64,000 nucleotides of DNA from Epiperipatus broadwayi (lineage: Eukaryota > Onychophora > Udeonychophora > Euonychophora > Peripatidae): NCBI GenBank assembly GCA_028023455.1, contig JAQFVV010012507.1, positions 930,001 through 994,000 of the forward strand, given 5' to 3'. Below, one piece after another: positions 1 through 12,600 of this stretch. The notes beneath the pieces are model-generated. The model saw only the letters and a program-made list of their open reading frames with translations, was not told the origin of the DNA and made no database searches. Position 1 is the first letter of the stretch; the number at the start of each line of letters is the position of its first letter. The position numbers were made by a program, and so were the translations under genes.

Positions 1-1155
1 AAAGTGTGTGGTTTTATTTGAGTAACAGCAAATGCAATGTGATTTATACAGTCAAAGATTGTGATTTTTTTCCAAGAATCAGTTACTGCTATTGATTCAT
101 TTTCTAGTTTATCTAATATAAATTGAAAAGGGTGTTTAATGTAATATTGTTTAAAAGTTGCAATTATGCCTTGATCTAATGGCTGAATAATGCTTGTTGT
201 ATTAGGTGGAAAAAACATAGCCTTTCACATCTAAATGTGGATGACCTGGTGTGTTGTCAACAAGTAATAAAATTTTGAAATCGAGATCTTTTTGCTTCAT
301 ATATGTTTCCACTTCTGGTAAAAAGCAATTATTAAACCAGTCAGTAAATATTGCAGTTGTCACCCAAGCCTTTATATTAGCCATCCAATGTACCTGCAGT
401 TGTTTTTTATCTTTACCTTTTAAAGCACAGTCTTAAAGATCGGTTTACCATGAGAGGTTTCAGCATCCGATCTCCCGATGCTTTGCTACAAAGCAACAAT
501 GTTATTCAATCTTTGCTTGCTTTAAACCCACTGGATTTTTTCTCTGACTTTGCGATATAAGTTTGACTAGGCATTTTTTCCAGAATAGTCCTGTTTCATC
601 AGCCTTAAATACTTGGTGTGGACAATATCCACCACATTCAATAACTTTTGCTAATTTTTCAGGAAAAGTTTTGGCAGCTTTTTCAGCTGCCGATGCAATC
701 TCACCCATAATCTTCACATTAGGTAGTGCATTCCTTTTTAAAAACCTGGTTAACCATCTTTTGCTAGCCAAAAATTCCTTATTAGTCCGAGAAGTGGAAG
801 TAGATGGTTCGGATACATTTATTTTTTTATAAAATTGAAGAGCTTTTCATCTAATTAAATAACCGCTTAAAGGAATTCTTTGAGATAATTCTTCAATTCA
901 GATTATAAGTGCTCATTCCATTTTTTCTAATAAATCATCTCTTGAATATCGTGATAATTTGGCATTTAATTTTGTGCCAAAAATGACAGATTTTCTTATT
1001 GCATCTTCATTTTTTTTAATTATTCTAATAGTAGACTCGCTCAAACTAAAATGTTTTCCAATCGCTTTCGATCCTTCCCCTGTTGCTAAGCGATCTAAAA
1101 TAGAAATTTTTGTTTCCAATGAAATTCCTTTTCTTGGATGTTTTTTCCTCTCCAT
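1..1155 (-). pseudogene. Tigger/pogo-family transposase, broken, C-terminus beyond window edge
   Basis: Remnant of a DDE transposase of the Tigger/pogo (Tc1-mariner superfamily) group, which cuts and pastes its own element. Reading leftward from an ATG at 1155 (MERKKHPRKG), the N-terminus is a CENP-B/Psq-type helix-turn-helix (LETKISILDRLATGEGSKAI, then STIRIIKK). A second DNA-binding segment (ASKRWLTRFLKR, about 771-735) follows. All three catalytic aspartates of the family can be found: FKADETGLFWKK near 590, LLVDNTPGHP near 255, and PLDQG in another frame near 160. Stops at about 910, 885 and 860, a frame change near 545 and a single-base loss in a T-run near 215 break the gene. The ATG was chosen because it directly precedes the conserved HTH. 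It is inactive; the family call is firm. Confidence 0.9.
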
Positions 1156-1684
1156 TAGGGTAAACCAAAAGTTAAAAAAAAAAAAGAACTTAGACTTATG
1201 ATAATAAAAAGACATTTATTCACCACTGCTGGGAAAAATTTAATTAAAACTAACAACTAAAAATTAAATTCTTATTTTTGTCTTTAATTTTCAATTCCAT
1301 TTAAAAATCAAATTTCGTTTCACATCACATTAATTAAATTTCAGGTCACCTTAAGTAATTTTTAAATTTTTAATTACAATTAAAAGTCAGATTTTAATTT
1401 TTAATTGTCAAATTTAATTGTGCCCACTGCTATTACTCATCTTTTAAAAATAAACCTGTGACACTAAATGATTAATAATTGATTACAGTCTATTTTAAAA
1501 AGCAAAAACAGAATGTGATTTAAAATGCAAAATTAACATGCACAATGTTTGAACAAATTTACATTATAATCTTGTAAAATTTAATGTGTGTATACATAAA
1601 ATGTGGAAATCATGATTTTAATTTCATTATTGCATAAAATCTTATTATTATAAAGCACTGAAAATATTGAAATTACTAAGATTA
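1156..1684. other. AT-rich flank of the Tigger remnant, no gene
   Basis: No coding signal. On the minus strand CAGTGG-type stretches near 1230 and 1430 could be degraded terminal repeats of the Tigger element, but the opposite end lies outside the window, so this cannot be tested here. Confidence 0.4.
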
Positions 1685-1779
1685 AAGTCGAATTCCAATA
1701 ATGTGCTATTACTTTCAATATGATGTAAGTGCATGAAATTTATTATTTAAAGTAGTAGCGCATTATCGGAGTTCGACTT
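1685..1779. repeat. Short inverted repeat, 31-bp arms
   Basis: Arms 1685-1715 and 1749-1779 are reverse complements with about five mismatches; both begin AAGTCGAA when read from the outer ends. The 33-bp spacer is AT-rich. It resembles a miniature foldback or MITE remnant. No target duplication is clear. Confidence 0.7.
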
Positions 1780-1848
1780 CCGAAGAAACGTGAATCGCGT
1801 AACTTCAAAATTGAGTTAAATAAATGCACGTAAAAAGAGACCCAGGTG

Positions 1849-1879
<31 letters not shown>

Positions 1880-1880
1880 A
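1849..1880. repeat. Compound (TA)n(GA)n microsatellite
   Basis: A run of TA dinucleotides passes directly into a run of GA dinucleotides. The flanking 1881-2566 is AT-rich with no gene or repeat that I recognise. Confidence 0.95.
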
Positions 1881-2563
1881 ATATTTAGTGTGCAGTGTTA
1901 TCCATTTATAATTATTTAATTAGAAAGCTATTTATTTACAACAGTAACCAATTAAGATTAATTGCCCCAGGATAAGAATCAAAATGAAACTGTCATGCTA
2001 TTGCATTCAAAATGATTTTTACCTTCACTCTTAGCCTGGAATATGTTAAACCTGAATGCCTATTATTCTAAGCAAAGATCTTTTTAATTAAGTAATTATA
2101 AATAAATAACCTCACATACTAAATAATTTCATCTAAACATCCATTAAAAATATTATATTCTAATATAAAAAATTTCAAAATGTTAAGCATTATCATTTAT
2201 ATAAAAATATTTTTATTAATGATTACAAATGTTTCATCAAATACATAAAGCATTTAAAACTAGTTCACTGAAAAGACAATTTGATTATGGTAAAAGATAT
2301 ATTATGCATAAACATATTATAATTATCAAAATAAACAACATTTTGATATAAATTGCTTTTTCACCAATGAAATTTTTGCACCTCTTTGAATTAATATATT
2401 TCAAAATTCTGTATTTTAGATATTTTTTGTTATTTGTTTTTAATTTCAAAGAAATTCAATTTCTTTTAAAGTCTTGACACCTAAATGTAATATATTTGTA
2501 AGGATTTTAGATTCCAAGTATTTAAAATAGCAAACTGCCTTCATCTGTTATTTATCTACACAC

Positions 2564-2566
<3 letters not shown>

Positions 2567-2637
<71 letters not shown>
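2567..2637. repeat. (TA)n microsatellite, about 35 units
   Basis: An uninterrupted TA tract, preceded by a short CA run. Confidence 0.97.
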
Positions 2638-2640
<3 letters not shown>

Positions 2641-2704
2641 TCTGAAGTCTGCTTGCTGTCTGTCTGTTAATTAAGTCTTATTTGTATTTGTATATTAACA
2701 TAGC

Positions 2705-3160
2705 TTACTTTATTTTTCTTTTGTTATTTTTTTTCAATTTGCAATATTTTACATTACTATAATTGAAGTTAAAACCATAAATATGTGACTTATTATTGTC
2801 GTAAAAAATAGATGCTGAAACATTATTATTTACTTTGCAATTTTGTTTCATTTTCTGAACTCTTTTTAATAGCAGCAAGTGTTCTTTAGTTCTTTTTTCC
2901 AATGTGCATCTTGATTCCTCTAAATATCCACTACCATACCTACATATCCATTTATAAATTATGCAGTTTTTAGTTATAAATGAGGTTTTATCTTTAGAGT
3001 TATTTATTAATTTGTTTAATTTAGGAGGAGCATAAAATGCAATGTCATATATACCTTCATAAATTTTCCTTATAAAATTTCCTTGATCATTCAAAATATA
3101 TGGTAGTGATATCCATATTTTTTTATTAGCAGGGGAATCAATAATAATAATAGAAGATGG
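2705..3160 (-). pseudogene. Penelope-like element 3' fragment with GIY-YIG endonuclease domain
   Basis: The open frame reads like the C-terminal end of a Penelope-like retroelement, whose protein joins a reverse transcriptase to a GIY-YIG nuclease. About 2965-2876 reads IIYKWICRYGSGYLEESRC then TLEKRTKEH, matching the usual pattern (GIY, then YIG, then a conserved Arg and Glu). The first motif reads IIY and the second YLE, so the active site looks damaged. The linker APPKLNKLINNSKD resembles the segment usually found between RT and nuclease. The reverse transcriptase itself is absent. The open frame continues upstream to 3220, but those first 20 codons lie in the neighbouring LTR and are not part of this gene. 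A GIY-YIG fragment is clear; the Penelope assignment is likely. Confidence 0.75.
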
Positions 3161-3847
3161 CAAAAATCTATACACATTTACCATAGGCATGTGCCTTGAC
3201 CTATCTTTATTGAAAGCCAAGCTGCCAGCATGCAGTACTAAACAACAACAGAAGGGTGTGACTAACCTTCAATCCCAGTCCTATGTATCATCATATGTTT
3301 GGCACCTGGAAGTCACACCCACCTTATGATCTGTGAACTACCAATAGTCTCTCTCTCTTCTCATTGCAAATTGGAAAATCAATAAGAAGCCAAAACCATC
3401 GATGGAAAGGAAGACCAACTGGTTGGTAATCAATAAAGAAAGAAACAAGATCTCAGGTAAATATAATTCTTATTATCCCATTCTAAAGATATGTGCATTA
3501 ATGTGAATAAAAGTATTTAATGAATTCTAATAATTACCACCAAAGTAATCTTTAACATTGCATTCTTATATACATATTATATTATGTTATACATAGGTAT
3601 GTGTGTGGTGTATATGCCAGTTTTTTTATAACATGTTATAATTATACATGTGTGTAAAATAAAATATTTGTTTGCATAATTGTTGTCCAATCAATTGTTT
3701 CTCTTATAACTGCATTACTACAAAATTAATTTATAAATAGCTATATGTATTGGGAAAGTATGCCAGAGATTTTCCTCAGAATTGAAAAAAGGAGCTAGTT
3801 TAGTATAAATCAAACACTGGATTGTGAACCTGTAGTATGGGCATGCT

Positions 3848-3937
<90 letters not shown>

Positions 3938-4218
3938 GTGGTTTGATAATGCCTGAGGTTAACCCTCAAAATGAAGCAATCAAATGGCAGCGTTTTTTAA
4001 ATCTAGCAGTCAAGAATTGCTATAGCCTGGAAATGTGATTGTAGCTTATACTTTGTATATCCTCAGTCTGGTTATAAGTACCATAAATGTTTCATCTATT
4101 TGTGGTATTATACTTTTCTGCTTGATGGGTCAGTCTGTTGTTGTACTGAAATGCAGCCTGTGTTAAAATCCCAAGATCTAAAGAAAGTGATCGGAGTGAT
4201 TTTCTCTGACTCAGTTCA
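3158..4218 (+). repeat. Left LTR of the gypsy element
   Basis: Aligns along its length with 7719-8734. Shared landmarks include TAGGCATGTG near the start, the ATAACATGTTATAATTATAC block near 3630, and AAGATCTAAAGAAAGTGATC near the end. Termini inferred as TGG...TTCA. It carries an 86-bp TA expansion absent from the right LTR. Confidence 0.88.
3851..3936. repeat. (TA)n microsatellite inside the left LTR
   Basis: About 43 TA units. The equivalent site in the right LTR (near 8446) is only TTATAA, so the expansion is specific to this copy. Confidence 0.95.
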
Positions 4219-4329
4219 ATTGGCTTTCCAACATGAGTGCCAAACTGCCACAAATTATTAAAACAAAACTCATAAAAGATTAACCATATCAGGCCAGGGC
4301 ATGATGTATTCCACATCAATAAAGGGGGA

Positions 4330-5516
4330 GATAAAAGAGCAGATCACTAAAATGGGAAATCATATCCAAATGCTCATCCCCTTTTAATAATCCTATTGTA
4401 ATTATAAAAAAAAGGATGGGTGAATTTGATTATGTTTGGACACAAGACAATTACATTAAATAACTATCCTTGACACAAATGCCCCTCCACCTATACATGA
4501 ATTATTGATAAAATTTCATAACAAAAAGGTATTTTTGACATATGATCTGACTGCCAGTTACTGGCAGATCAAGTTACATTCTCACAATTGGAAATACACT
4601 GCCTTTCAGTATAATGAGTGTGCTTAAAACTTTAACTGGGTACCATTTGGTTTAAAATAGTGGGGCAGGACTAAAAAATGTAATTGGACCAGGTATTATT
4701 GGATGAAATCAAAAATTTAGTGGTAATATATATCAATGACATTGTATTAGCATCAGAGAGTATAGAAGAACATTTTACTCCATTAAAGTGGCTATTACAA
4801 AAATGTAAACAAAAGGTAAAATAAACTTAAAGAAAGCAATTTTAATAATAGCCAAGGTAAAATTTTTAGATCACATAAGAAGAAAGGGAATTTAACATCA
4901 TCCTGAAAAAATTCAAGCAGTTCAGGATTTTCCAGTGCCAAGAAATTAAAAAACATAATACCCTTCCTAGGTTTATGTAACTTTGACAAATGGTTTTATA
5001 AAAAAAAATTATTGGATATTGAGTTGCTATTGCAATTTCTAAAAAAGGGAAGGCCACAGGTATTGATTGAATAGCACAATCGCAGTTTTCAAGATGTGAA
5101 AATCTGAGATTTTTAGAGAAGGTCATGTTATCATATCCTGACTTTCTCAAGCTGTTTTTCATAAAAACTGTCAGTAGTGGTTCAGATTAGGGACTACTCT
5201 TTTGCAAATTTAAAAAGGGGGTTGGCAAGAGGTTCAGTTTTTTATTTGCTGCTTCTTGAAGGACCCTGAAATAAACTACACAGTAACTGAAAATGAATCT
5301 TTAGCAACCAAATGAGCATTTAAAAAAAATTTGCCAATTTTTATAGGATCTGAGGTGATTGTAATCACTGAAAACAAAAGCCTCAAATTCATAAACTATA
5401 GCTTTCTTACAAACAATCGATTGATAATATGGAGATTATTCCTCCAAGAATTTAACTACATTGTAAAATATTGCCAAAAGAAAAAAAATGTGGTAGGTGA
5501 CACATTAAGCCATTAG
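4330..5516 (+). pseudogene. gypsy pol remnant: reverse transcriptase and RNase H
   Basis: The RT is recognisable from IVIIKKKDG-like sequence near 4400, through DTNAPPP and VFLTYDLTASYWQIKLHS (4530-4580), to the PFGLK block near 4650. The catalytic YxDD box near 4735 reads YINDIVLAS, so one catalytic aspartate is replaced by Asn. The segment near 4900 (HPEKIQAVQDFPVPRN) is the conserved post-catalytic connection. RNase H follows: 5331-5516 is open and reads VIVITENKSLKFINY, LQEFNYIVKY, then NVVGDTLSH, matching the family's TDHKSL and NVVADALSR blocks. Several stops and frame changes occur across the region. In the live element this polyprotein copies the RNA genome into DNA; here it is dead. 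Confidence 0.88.
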
Positions 5517-5765
5517 CCAGTATCACAGAACCAACAGCATCTAAGCTGTAATGACATATACATTGCCACAATGGAAATAAATAAAAATGAGGTGGTAGAA
5601 AATGACTTCTGCAAGCTAAAAAAGAACAAAGAGAAGATTCTGACTGCAGGCAGATAATAAAATATCTGCTGCATTAACCCATAAAGGGAACTAGAAATAA
5701 TCCATTGTGGAGAGATAGAAAGTGATATTGCTTAAAAGAGGAGGTTTTGCAGTATAAAAATAAAA

Positions 5766-6840
5766 ATGGAGATAAATAAAGGCACATGGTTATTTTTGTT
5801 GCTATGCAAAGGCAGAAAATATATCATATTAATCAAAAGTATGGTCATTATGGGGCAAATGGTTGAGTCATTGATTTTTCTGACTGGGGATGTATGCCAG
5901 CATTGTGGATATTATAAACAAGTGAGAAATATGTTTGAAAACCAAACCTCTCAATGCATCCAGAGTATATCCACTGATGTCTATTTACTCTCACCTAATA
6001 ACTTAGTGGCTATAGATGTTTATTCAGCCCATTGCCTCCATTTAACAAGATGAGATATCTGTTTCTGGTTTATTATATATTTTCAAAATAAGTGACTGCA
6101 TATATGGTGTCTCAGGCAAATGCTAAGCAAACAATATAGGTATTGGGACAAAAGCATTTTCAAATTGTTGCAGTTACTGATAAGATTGCCATTCCTATCT
6201 GAGAAGTAGAAGAAATGGAGTGAGAGGCACAGAATAAAGCACATACTCATGTCTATTCACAACATGCAGTCCAATTCATGTGAGTGAGTCATGCAGGAAT
6301 TAGAATGCCTATTTAGAGTGTATATACACAATAATCATAGAAGATGGGTTAAGGAAACCCCACAAATCATCAATATGATGAATTCATCAAAAAATGAATC
6401 TACAAGGTTTGAATCTGTATGATTTCATTTTGGAAAAAAACATACATTATCCATTCAAAACTATATTGCCTGTGGAGATGGGCTCTATAAGTAAAGAAAG
6501 AGATATCGGATAAGCATGGATTAAATTAAAGAAGATGGGTGAGTTAAAGCAGAGAAGGCAAGGAAAGGCCAATGATGAATTTATGATAGGAAATAATGTC
6601 ATGATATTGATTCATAATGTGAGTCACCTAGAAAAAATGTTACAAAAAGTTTCAACTAATCTATGACAGTCCATATATGATAATAGGTAAATACAACAAT
6701 AATGCATTTGTAATGACAAAGGACATGGAGGAAAAAGAAACTTACAATGCTCGGTCACTGAGATTGATAAAAAAAGAAGCTGCCTGATAAACATTAAGAA
6801 CAACTGTAGTAGTTGGAGTGAATTGAAGATAATTAAATAA
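5766..6840 (+). pseudogene. gypsy pol remnant: integrase
   Basis: A degraded integrase lies downstream of RNase H. A Cys-rich stretch near 5890-5960 (VCQHCGYY, and CLKTKPLN in another frame) is a worn zinc-binding domain. Near 6000 NLVAIDVYSAHC carries the first catalytic Asp region of the core. About 6085-6140, across frames, resembles VTAYMVSQANAKQTI. The C-terminal domain near 6530-6640 reads MGELKQRRQGKANDEFMIGN, NVMILIHNVSHLEK, resembling the gypsy block that ends in a charged VLI-H-LS motif. Stops and frame changes are frequent. Integrase inserts the cDNA into the chromosome; this copy cannot function. Confidence 0.75.
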
Positions 6841-7718
6841 AACAAATACTTGTGTTACATGAAAAATGGAAATAATGTTCATAAAATAAAATGTTTTGTG
6901 TTGGAAACAATTGGAAATAAAGCTATAAATTTATTATTAGAGATAAAATGGTCAATTTGGGTATTTTACCTCTCAAACTGGGGGGGGGGGTAAAGTATCA
7001 CTAGTGAATATATATGTTACAAACACACATATTCTGCAGTATATATAATCATTTGATAATAAATAATCAAATTGATTTTAAGAGGAAAAGAAAAGTGATA
7101 ATAATGAAATATAAATTATAATATGTTTTACAGAGGTTTTTTTTAAATGCAAACTTGCAAAAAATGAAGTATTGTGGCTTTTTTTTTCTTTGAAAAATAA
7201 AAGAAAGTTTTAATATTAAAGAGTGAGTAGGAGGAGGAGAAATAATTCCTAAATAAAAGTGGAATGAGCTTTCCTTTTTATAAATAAATAAAAAAGAAAA
7301 TAATAAAGAATGAATGTAAAAATGAAATTAAACTAAAAATATAATCTGTAATAAAAAAAACTTTTAAAATTTTGCAATTCATTAAAGATTACTTGGCTGA
7401 TAAAACATAAGGTTAATTCCCATTCAAATTAATTAAAGAAACAAATCTTATAGAAGTCTTAGATTAATCTAAGCAAGAGATTGGATTTAAATGGAATGCA
7501 AAAATTAATTAAGGAAAATATAAAATTAATTAAACTAAATCAAAGGATGATAAAAAGAAACAATGAGAAAGAAACATATAGAAGGATGAAGAGATGAGAA
7601 ATTAATACTAATTGATTCATTGATGGATTGATACATTCATTGATTCATTATCATTATTATTGCCAATAAGATTATTTCAGATGCAATGAAATTATTAAAA
7701 AATTTTATGAAGAAAAGA

Positions 7719-8734
7719 TGGTAAAAAGCTATACATGTTTCCAGTAGGCATGTGACTCAACCTATATTCACTGAAAGCTTACCTATCAGTATGCAGTGTG
7801 CTAAACAACAACTGAAGTGTGTAGGTAACCTTTGATCTCTAGACCTCTGTACCATCATATGTTCAGTGCCTGGAACTTGTGCCCATCTCATGATCTGTGA
7901 ACTATTGATAATCTCTCTCCTAATTTCAAACTGGAACATAAACAAGAAGCCAAAGCCATCAATGGAAAAAAAGGCCAACTGATTAGTAATCGATAAATAA
8001 AGAAAAACAAGGAACTGTATCCATGAAAGCATAATGTATTCTCCAAAATTCTAGGTGAATATAATTCTTATTATCCCTATTCAAAAGATTTGTGCATTTA
8101 TGTGAATGAAAGACTTTAATGAACTCTAATAGGTACTGCCAAATAATCTTTAATATTGCATTCTTATATTCATATTATATTATGTTATACATGGATGTGC
8201 ATGTATATGACAGTTTTTTTATTATAACATGTTATAATTATACGTGTGTGTAAAATAAAATATTTGTTTGCGTAATTGTTCTCTGATTAATTCTCTCTCT
8301 TATAACTCATCAATAGTAAATTAATTTATAAATAGTTATAAATATTGGGCAAGTGTGCCAGAGATTTTCCCCACAATTGAGAAAAGAAACTAGCTTGGAA
8401 TAGATCAAGCACTGAATTGTGAACCTGTAGTTCAGGCATGCTGACTTTATAACCTGTGTTTAGCTGGTGGCTGAGGTTAACCCTCAATCAAATATGGCAT
8501 TCAGATGGTAGGGGTTTGAATCTAGCAGTCAAAAAGTGCTATAGTCTGAAAATGTGATTGTAGGTTATACATTGTATAGTCCTGGTCTGCTTATGTGTGC
8601 TGTGGGTGTTTCATCTATCTGTGGTATTATACTTCTCTGCTTGATGTGCCAGTCTGTTGCTGTAATGGTGTGCAGTCTGTGTTAAAATCAAGATCTAAAG
8701 AAAGTGATCAGAGTGATATTCTCCAACTGGTTCA
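7719..8734 (+). repeat. Right LTR of the gypsy element
   Basis: Direct repeat of the left LTR with scattered substitutions and small indels. In one 118-base stretch (around 8160-8280) only about half a dozen positions differ, while other stretches are more diverged. It lacks the TA expansion. It ends GGTTCA. Confidence 0.88.
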
Positions 8735-9213
8735 ATATATTTATATAAAATAAAACATTGTAATATAAATATTAGGTTATATAAAAGTAGATTTTGATTT
8801 AATGTAATAGCAACATATTGCTTAATTTTAAGCTTACACAATGTATGTTAAATAGGAGCAAGTTTTTTTTTTTGGTGTCATCTCTAGAAAGTTTAAGTAT
8901 ATAATGATTACCAAATGGTAGTATATTAAATTCACTATCTATAGATTGGCTTCTGATTTATGTTTATCAGTAAGGCCTGAATTCAAAGCTGAAAATAATG
9001 CAATTAAACATCTCTCTATCACCTTTGACTCCTACTTATTATTCAAGCTGGAAACTTAAAATTTTAAACTTCCTAAAAATTTGAATGCTAAACATTTGTT
9101 GATACCATCAGTACATCTGAATCTAGCTAAGTAACTGTATATTTGAGTGTTTTTATTATAACTGTAAGCATATTTTTGCCCCTGGACAGGATAAATTAAA
9201 TGCTTAATTGAAT
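8735..9213. other. AT-rich DNA, nothing recognised
   Basis: No ORF, RNA gene or repeat that I can support. Confidence 0.5.
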
Positions 9214-9682
9214 AAAATTTGAACTCAGGTTTTTTAGTCTATATTTGTTCTTCACTCAATTTCAAACAACTGATACACATAACCACATACATGCAAAAGA
9301 GAGAGATGATCCCCAGTACACATATTTCATGCAGAATCAACACTCAATTGTTAGGTATGACTACAATATCAAATACACCATGGACTTTGAGCATTTCATC
9401 ATTGCTATTCAATGAAATAAATGGTTGAATAGTTGGAAGGATGAAAAGATTAAAACCAGTTCATTAAAGTTTAAGAAATTGCTATCTTAATATAAGCCTA
9501 GCACTGATTGTATATATGTGTGGAAGATTTTAATCTGGCCCAATTGATGAGTGCTGATTCTGCTCAAAATATGTATGATGGGAACATCTATCTTTTTCAT
9601 ATGTATATGATCGTGTGTGTCAATTGTTTGAGATGAAGTGAAGTATGATTATAGACTGAAAAAATCCTAGATTTAAATTCTT
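9214..9682. mobile_element. Foldback element, family F1, with ~140-bp inverted arms
   Basis: Left arm 9214-9352 and right arm about 9545-9682 are imperfect reverse complements. Shared marks are TTTTAGTCTATA, the CAACTGATACACAT block and GCAGAATCA near the inner ends. The spacer (9353-9544) also recurs at 44.9-45.2 kb in opposite orientation. A short open frame at 9219-9428 is an accident of the repeat. Long arms with no transposase indicate a non-autonomous foldback or MITE-like element. Confidence 0.75.
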
Positions 9683-12600
9683 CTATTTACTTATATAAGA
9701 AAAAATGAATACGCTAATTAAATGCTTAATTGTTTATTTAAAATATAGATTATAAAAAAATAAATTAACATAAAGGTATATAATTTTAATAAAATATTTG
9801 TAAAAAAAATTTTGACATGATCTAATAAATTTGAATAATCAATCATTACCAGGTGGTTTCAAAACCTTAAGATGGTAATTACTATATGCATCACAATATT
9901 GTTTGCAGTTTTGGATCCTGGTCTTTATTAATGATCTCAAAAGCCATAAACTTTTATACCAGCTGGTGACCAGTGATTACGATAGATGGCACTAGAATAG
10001 AGTGAAGGTAATGGCTTCTGAATAAAATTGTTTAGTACGTGGCGATTTATAGTGAAAAACTTTTTAAATAATGTAGTAATAATAATTTCTCTTACTTTAA
10101 ATAAAATACATTAAAACCATACTTTAAAAAAAAAGACTTAACAAAGGTTTTTGCTAATCTTTTGATTTTTAACTTGACATTGTTTCAAGAACACGCTGTG
10201 CTTGAAAAATTAATGAACCTTACCTAATGAGTTTTGCAACACTAGATTTAAATGGATGCGAACAAAGTTTGTCTCATTAAAAGCATTTAATCAACAAACA
10301 AGTAAGCGTAACAAGGACCCATCTTGGTAAAATTAAATGCTTATTTGTTTATTTAAAGTAATGATTACATAAAAAACAAAAACAAAGAAATAAACAAAAA
10401 TACATATATATATATAATAAAATCTAATAAATATAAGAACAAGTAAAAACATTGACAATATATTATTAAATTAAATAATGCAAGTATTTAATTTTGATTG
10501 GTTGGGCCAATTTTTAATTTTGTAAAAAAAAAGTGTCTTGAATACAATATGTTAATATTTTAGTTGTTTTGTTTTTTTTGTTTACATTAGTAAGGACATT
10601 ATAATGATTTTTGAACTTAGTGTATGATAGGATCTAATTCATAGTTAAAGATTTCACTGAAGCAAAATACTATATGCAGCTAAAAATTATTATGTAAGCT
10701 TAAAGTTGTTTATTAATAAATATCTAACTAATTGTAAAACATTCTCTAATCAAATAGCTGACTTTTAAACGTTGAAAAGTAATAAATATTTCCCCCCTCT
10801 TAGTTAATGGTTAAAATAAATTACCGTCATGATTAGTATCTTTTCTAATATCACTCATATTTATACTTATATTAGTATACTTAAGATTTTAATTTCATAT
10901 ATATATGTTATAATTACATAATTTTGAGCAGGACCCCGAGGCGTTAAATTATACTATTTTAGTTAATAAATATTAAGTCAAATATTCTGTATGAGTGTAC
11001 AAATATATACATTCTCATTCACATACATATATAAATAAATACACAAATAAATATATAGAAGAGAAATACTTTTTATTTCTGCTTATATATATAATGAATT
11101 TTAGTTAAATGGATATTTAAACATATTACATATATGTATAAAAGGAGAAACTTTTTGTTATTTTTGTTTATATATACAGACTGACACATTAAAGAAATGA
11201 GAAGACTCAGTTGTAGATAGGATACCTGGGTTGATTTTAGTTAAGTGGCAGAGTGAAGATTGACTCATAAACTGGATTGCAACAAGATTTTGGGTCAACA
11301 TTAAAAAAAGAGATCACAGTTACTGTGACAATTATTGGACAATAGTTTTTGTTTCATATGTCTTCAAGGTAGATCTATATGTCATCAAGATAATTATCAA
11401 GATAGTGTTGAATAAATACAGACAAAGATGGAACAAGAGTTGGTATGGAGGCAAGCTGTTTTAAACCATGACAAAAATCAAAAAATCAGATAATAAATTT
11501 TAACATTACCTTCAATAAATCTAAAAATTTTAACAATTACTTTATATCGGTTTTATACAATAACAGAAGGCTTTTGATTTTATATTTCTTGATAAACAAT
11601 GAAAAGTAATGTTGAACATGGGATTTCCTTCACATGTAATATAGTCATAATCTTTCTTACATAAGAAACAAAGAGTGAGATTGAAGGTAGAAAAGACAAA
11701 CTCAAATTGTTTAAAGTTAATAAAAAGGAGAAATGAGGATGTATGTGTTTTTCACCATTCTTTTTCAATATTGTAAAAGATATAGCAATGAGAGGCTTGG
11801 ATGGTTTTCAGAAGATTGACAGCATCCTAAATGATATAGTTATAATGTGTAATAATAATGGTAAAAAAGGATCTAAATAAATCAGTTTCAGATTTTGTCA
11901 ATCCAATATTCAACTAAACCAGAATTGAAGAACACAATACAGATATAAATATACAACTACTATTGGTACCAAAGTGTGCATAAATATATGGATAAAGTTT
12001 AGATTACTTAAATTTTGAGTCAGAGACATGAGCTTTGAAAGAACAAGATTTGGAAAGGATTTATAGTTTTAAAATGAAATATAGTCCAAAAGATATTTTG
12101 GATATTGATTAACTAACAACTAATAAATGGATTGTGGTAAACATAAATAAACAAAAATAACTGTTGAAGATTCTAAAGATAAAAATGTTACACAATTTTG
12201 AACATGTGCTAAAACAAATGAACTTGAGAAAGAATGTCATGACTAAAATTATAAATGTATTACAAGACTGAAGAAGACTTTCATGGATGATAACAAACAA
12301 ATGGACAGAATTAATAGTATTGGAAGCATTAAAAAAGTGAAAAATGGCTAAGCAGTTCATTTACATCAATCATCAAAATGATGGATCAAAAGATGATAAT
12401 AATAATGATGAAGCAAAAAAAAATATTACAATATAATAGATTAATGCCTCTCATTTCTCAGAAAAATAAATACACATAAATGTCAGTATGTAATTAAATA
12501 TAAATGTGAACATTATTTTTTAATTTAATTGTTAACCATCATGATTTTCAAAAAATTTTAAACAGTTTTTCAACACGTTTTCTTCTTTGTGAATTTACAA

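Larger units (their letters stand above)
3158..8734 (+). mobile_element. Ty3/gypsy LTR retrotransposon, decayed, lacking gag and protease
   Basis: Two direct repeats of about 1 kb (3158-4218 and 7719-8734) flank plus-strand remnants of reverse transcriptase, RNase H and integrase in the Ty3/gypsy order. Only about 110 bases separate the left LTR from the first RT homology, so gag and protease have been lost. After the left LTR comes ATTGGCTTTCCAACATGAG, the expected place for a tRNA primer-binding site. A purine-rich stretch (GAAGAAAAGA) precedes the right LTR. No matching target-site duplication was found, consistent with age. The 6841-7718 stretch between integrase and right LTR is A-rich with no recognisable gene; it includes a G-run near 6981. 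Confidence 0.88.

Noticed and set aside
9219-9428. A 69-codon gene
   Set aside because: It lies wholly within a foldback repeat arm and spacer, and related copies are not open.
11180-12400. A decayed retroelement gene
   Set aside because: The region is slightly less AT-rich, but no motif of RT, integrase or transposase could be read in any frame.
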